DNA from: Lysobacteraceae bacterium
GTDB taxonomy: Bacteria > Pseudomonadota > Gammaproteobacteria > Xanthomonadales > Rhodanobacteraceae
Direction of reading: 5' to 3'
Assembly (NCBI GenBank): GCA_018971925.1
Contig: JAGWZT010000119.1
Span: 1 to 6,448 of the forward strand
Length of the DNA stretch: 6,448 bases
In this document: in pieces, positions 4,996 to 6,448 of the stretch
How positions within the stretch are numbered: the first letter of the stretch is position 1
How the letters are laid out: the number at the start of each line of letters is the position of its first letter
The notes under the pieces: generated by a model
What the model was told of the DNA's origin: nothing
Seen by the model: the letters and a program-made list of their open reading frames with translations, nothing else
Database searches by the model: none
Position numbers and translations under genes: made by a program

Positions 4996-6220
4996 TTACG
5001 CGCAGCTTTTCGCCCGGGCGCACGTCATCGTCGCGCAGGTGGTTCCATCGCTTCAGGTCCTTCACGCTCACGTGATAGTGGCGCGCGATCGACCACAGCG
5101 TATCGCCCTTGCGGACGCGGTGGCGCTGCTGCGTGGGCGTTGGCGGGGCGGCGGTGTTCTGCGGCGGCGTGGGTTCCTCCGGCAGCGGCAGGCTGTTGCT
5201 GGGGCCGGCGTTTTGTTCCCTGGTGCTGACCTGCGCGACCGGTTCGGATGCACCGACCGTCAGCGCGGCAGCCAGCGATTCGGCGGCACCCGTTGGCAAC
5301 AGCAGGGTGCGCGGGCTGTCGGACGGCACGCGACTGCTGATGTAGCCGGGGTTGAACGCGCGCAGTTCCGCTTCGGACAGCTCAGCCATCTCCGCGGCGT
5401 CCTTCAGGCGGGTTCCGGCGGGGACCTTGATGGTGGCAAGCTCGTCCGCGCGCGAAGGCTTCGGCAACTGGACATGGAACTGTTCCGGCTGGCGCAGGAT
5501 GCAGCTCAGTGCCATCAGTCGGGCGAGATGGGTGCGGGTGGTGTGGCTGACCGGAATGGCCGGAATGGCCCCGCTTCCGAGCTCGGGGTGATCGCGCAGT
5601 GCGCCGAGTACGGCGTACGGCCCGGCGTTGTAGGCCATGTCGGTCAGGCGCCAATCTTCGAACCGCTGGTTGAGCGCCGTCAGCATCTTGATGGCGGCTT
5701 GCGTCGAGGCCACCGGATCGAGGCGTCCGTCGTACTGACGGTTTACCGTGACGCCGTGCAGGCGCGCGGTGCGCGGCATCAACTGCCACATGCCCGCGGG
5801 ATCGTTCCGGCGACTCGGCTCGGCGGCGTTGTAGGAACTTTCCAGCATCGGCAGCATGGAAAATTCGCCTGGTATTCCGGCGTCCTGCAGTTGCCCGTGC
5901 ACGTAAATGATCAGCGGGAGCGATTGCTTCAGAAGCTGCTCGAAACGCGCCGGCGAGCGGGTGTACATCGCCGCGTTCGCACGGATCAGGGGCGAATCCG
6001 CGCAGTCGTTCATCACGTAGCTGGCAACGATGCCGGCCCACGGCTCGTTGGCTGGTTCCGGGGTGGCGGCAGGTGCAATTTTCGGGACCTGCACCACGGG
6101 GATCGCGGTGACGACCGCCGGCGTCGGTGGTGGCTTGGTGGGTGGGGTTGCGCAGGCCGCGAGCACCATCGAGATCGCAAGCGTCAGGCCAAGGCGGATG
6201 CAGGTGCGCGGCGTACTCAT
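4988..6220 (-). CDS. mltD: Membrane-bound lytic murein transglycosylase D
   Basis: This 410-residue lipoprotein cleaves the MurNAc-GlcNAc bond of peptidoglycan from the outer-membrane side of the periplasm. The N-terminus has R5 and R9, a hydrophobic stretch and the lipobox LAAC, so C23 should be lipidated. A Pro-rich linker (about 26-60) follows. The lytic transglycosylase domain spans about 85-215: E127 in LPMLESSY is the catalytic glutamate, GMWQLMP (143-149) and AYNAGP (196-201) are the other family motifs. A weak LysM-like region lies at about 263-311. After a second Pro-rich linker comes a clear C-terminal LysM, HRVRKGDTLWSIARHY (367-382) to about 408, for murein binding. The ATG at 6220 overlaps the gloB stop as ATGA and gives the right signal peptide; AAGGA lies 12 bases upstream, so translational coupling is likely. 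An in-frame start at 6301 would bury the signal behind 27 residues. The final codons and stop lie in the inverted-repeat element downstream. Confidence 0.95.
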   Translation of the reverse strand: MSTPRTCIRLGLTLAISMVLAACATPPTKPPPTPAVVTAIPVVQVPKIAPAATPEPANEPWAGIVASYVMNDCADSPLIRANAAMYTRSPARFEQLLKQSLPLIIYVHGQLQDAGIPGEFSMLPMLESSYNAAEPSRRNDPAGMWQLMPRTARLHGVTVNRQYDGRLDPVASTQAAIKMLTALNQRFEDWRLTDMAYNAGPYAVLGALRDHPELGSGAIPAIPVSHTTRTHLARLMALSCILRQPEQFHVQLPKPSRADELATIKVPAGTRLKDAAEMAELSEAELRAFNPGYISSRVPSDSPRTLLLPTGAAESLAAALTVGASEPVAQVSTREQNAGPSNSLPLPEEPTPPQNTAAPPTPTQQRHRVRKGDTLWSIARHYHVSVKDLKRWNHLRDDDVRPGEKLRVNG

Positions 6221-6448
6221 GCGTGGAAGTGGTCCTTGGCCAGCCTGAGCGCCGCGAAGCGGTCCACGCGATTGCGCGAGGGAGCCGTGCCCTTTGGCCA
6301 TGGCATGCGATCGTCGCGGATCGCGTCCACGCGCAGGAAGGGATTGGCGGCCAATTCATCGTGCAGCACGGCCGGCAACGTGGGGGCATTGCGTGCGCGC
6401 AATGCACGCGCGGCGTCGGCTCGTTCGGCGAGCGCGTGGTTGTCCGGT
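6217..6448 (-). CDS. gloB: Hydroxyacylglutathione hydrolase (glyoxalase II), C-terminal end
   Basis: Only the last 76 residues are in the window; the gene continues past base 6448. The visible part is the helical C-terminal domain of glyoxalase II: PDNHALAERAD, then NAPTLPAVLHDELAANPFLR and the closing DRVDRFAALRLAKDHF. In this family the TLP...E...NPFLR segment is diagnostic and lies at the glutathione-binding face; the metal-binding metallo-beta-lactamase domain is upstream and not visible. The enzyme hydrolyses S-D-lactoylglutathione to D-lactate and glutathione, finishing methylglyoxal detoxification in the cytoplasm. It overlaps mltD by four bases (ATGA), and gloB and mltD are also neighbours in E. 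coli, which supports both names. Confidence 0.93.
   Translation of the reverse strand, partial: PDNHALAERADAARALRARNAPTLPAVLHDELAANPFLRVDAIRDDRMPWPKGTAPSRNRVDRFAALRLAKDHFHA

Noticed and set aside
5551..5570. Tandem GGAATGGCC repeat inside mltD
   Set aside because: Two 9-base copies encode AIPAIP in frame; a minor coding repeat with no sign of further structure.
5382..6407. 341-residue open frame in another minus-strand frame across mltD and gloB
   Set aside because: Overlaps two clear genes in a different frame and has low-complexity Arg/Ala/Pro composition.

Overview
The window looks like a stretch of core chromosome from a GC-rich gammaproteobacterium. The gene content points to the Xanthomonadales (Rhodanobacteraceae or Xanthomonadaceae type). 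That placement is an inference from a hupB-ppiD neighbourhood with a tRNA-Val between them, an E. coli-like FabI, and a gloB-mltD pair. No phage, transposase or CRISPR signal is present.

Left part, plus strand: hupB (HU-beta) starts at the window edge. It is followed by 372 bases without a gene, packed with short palindromes. Next come an intact tRNA-Val(UAC) with encoded CCA and ppiD, the inner-membrane-anchored periplasmic chaperone of the SurA/parvulin family. Centre: a probable small exported protein lies on the minus strand, divergent from a class I SAM-dependent methyltransferase of unknown substrate. Right part, minus strand, in transcription order: the C-terminal end of gloB (glyoxalase II), mltD (lipoprotein lytic transglycosylase with LysM domains), which overlaps gloB by an ATGA, and fabI (enoyl-ACP reductase). 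fabI is convergent with the methyltransferase.

The genes do not form one pathway. They cover nucleoid structure, translation, outer-membrane protein folding, murein turnover, fatty-acid elongation and methylglyoxal detoxification, which is typical conserved housekeeping. I see no convincing new multi-gene system. The unexplained structure is between genes. The hupB-tRNA spacer holds a 60-base element that can fold into a gap-free four-way cloverleaf, followed by further hairpins. The mltD-fabI spacer is almost filled by a 162-base element with 28-bp imperfect terminal inverted repeats. One arm of that element contains the mltD stop codon, and the other abuts the likely fabI -10 box. Both spacers share small GC hairpins with TGC/GCA triloops.
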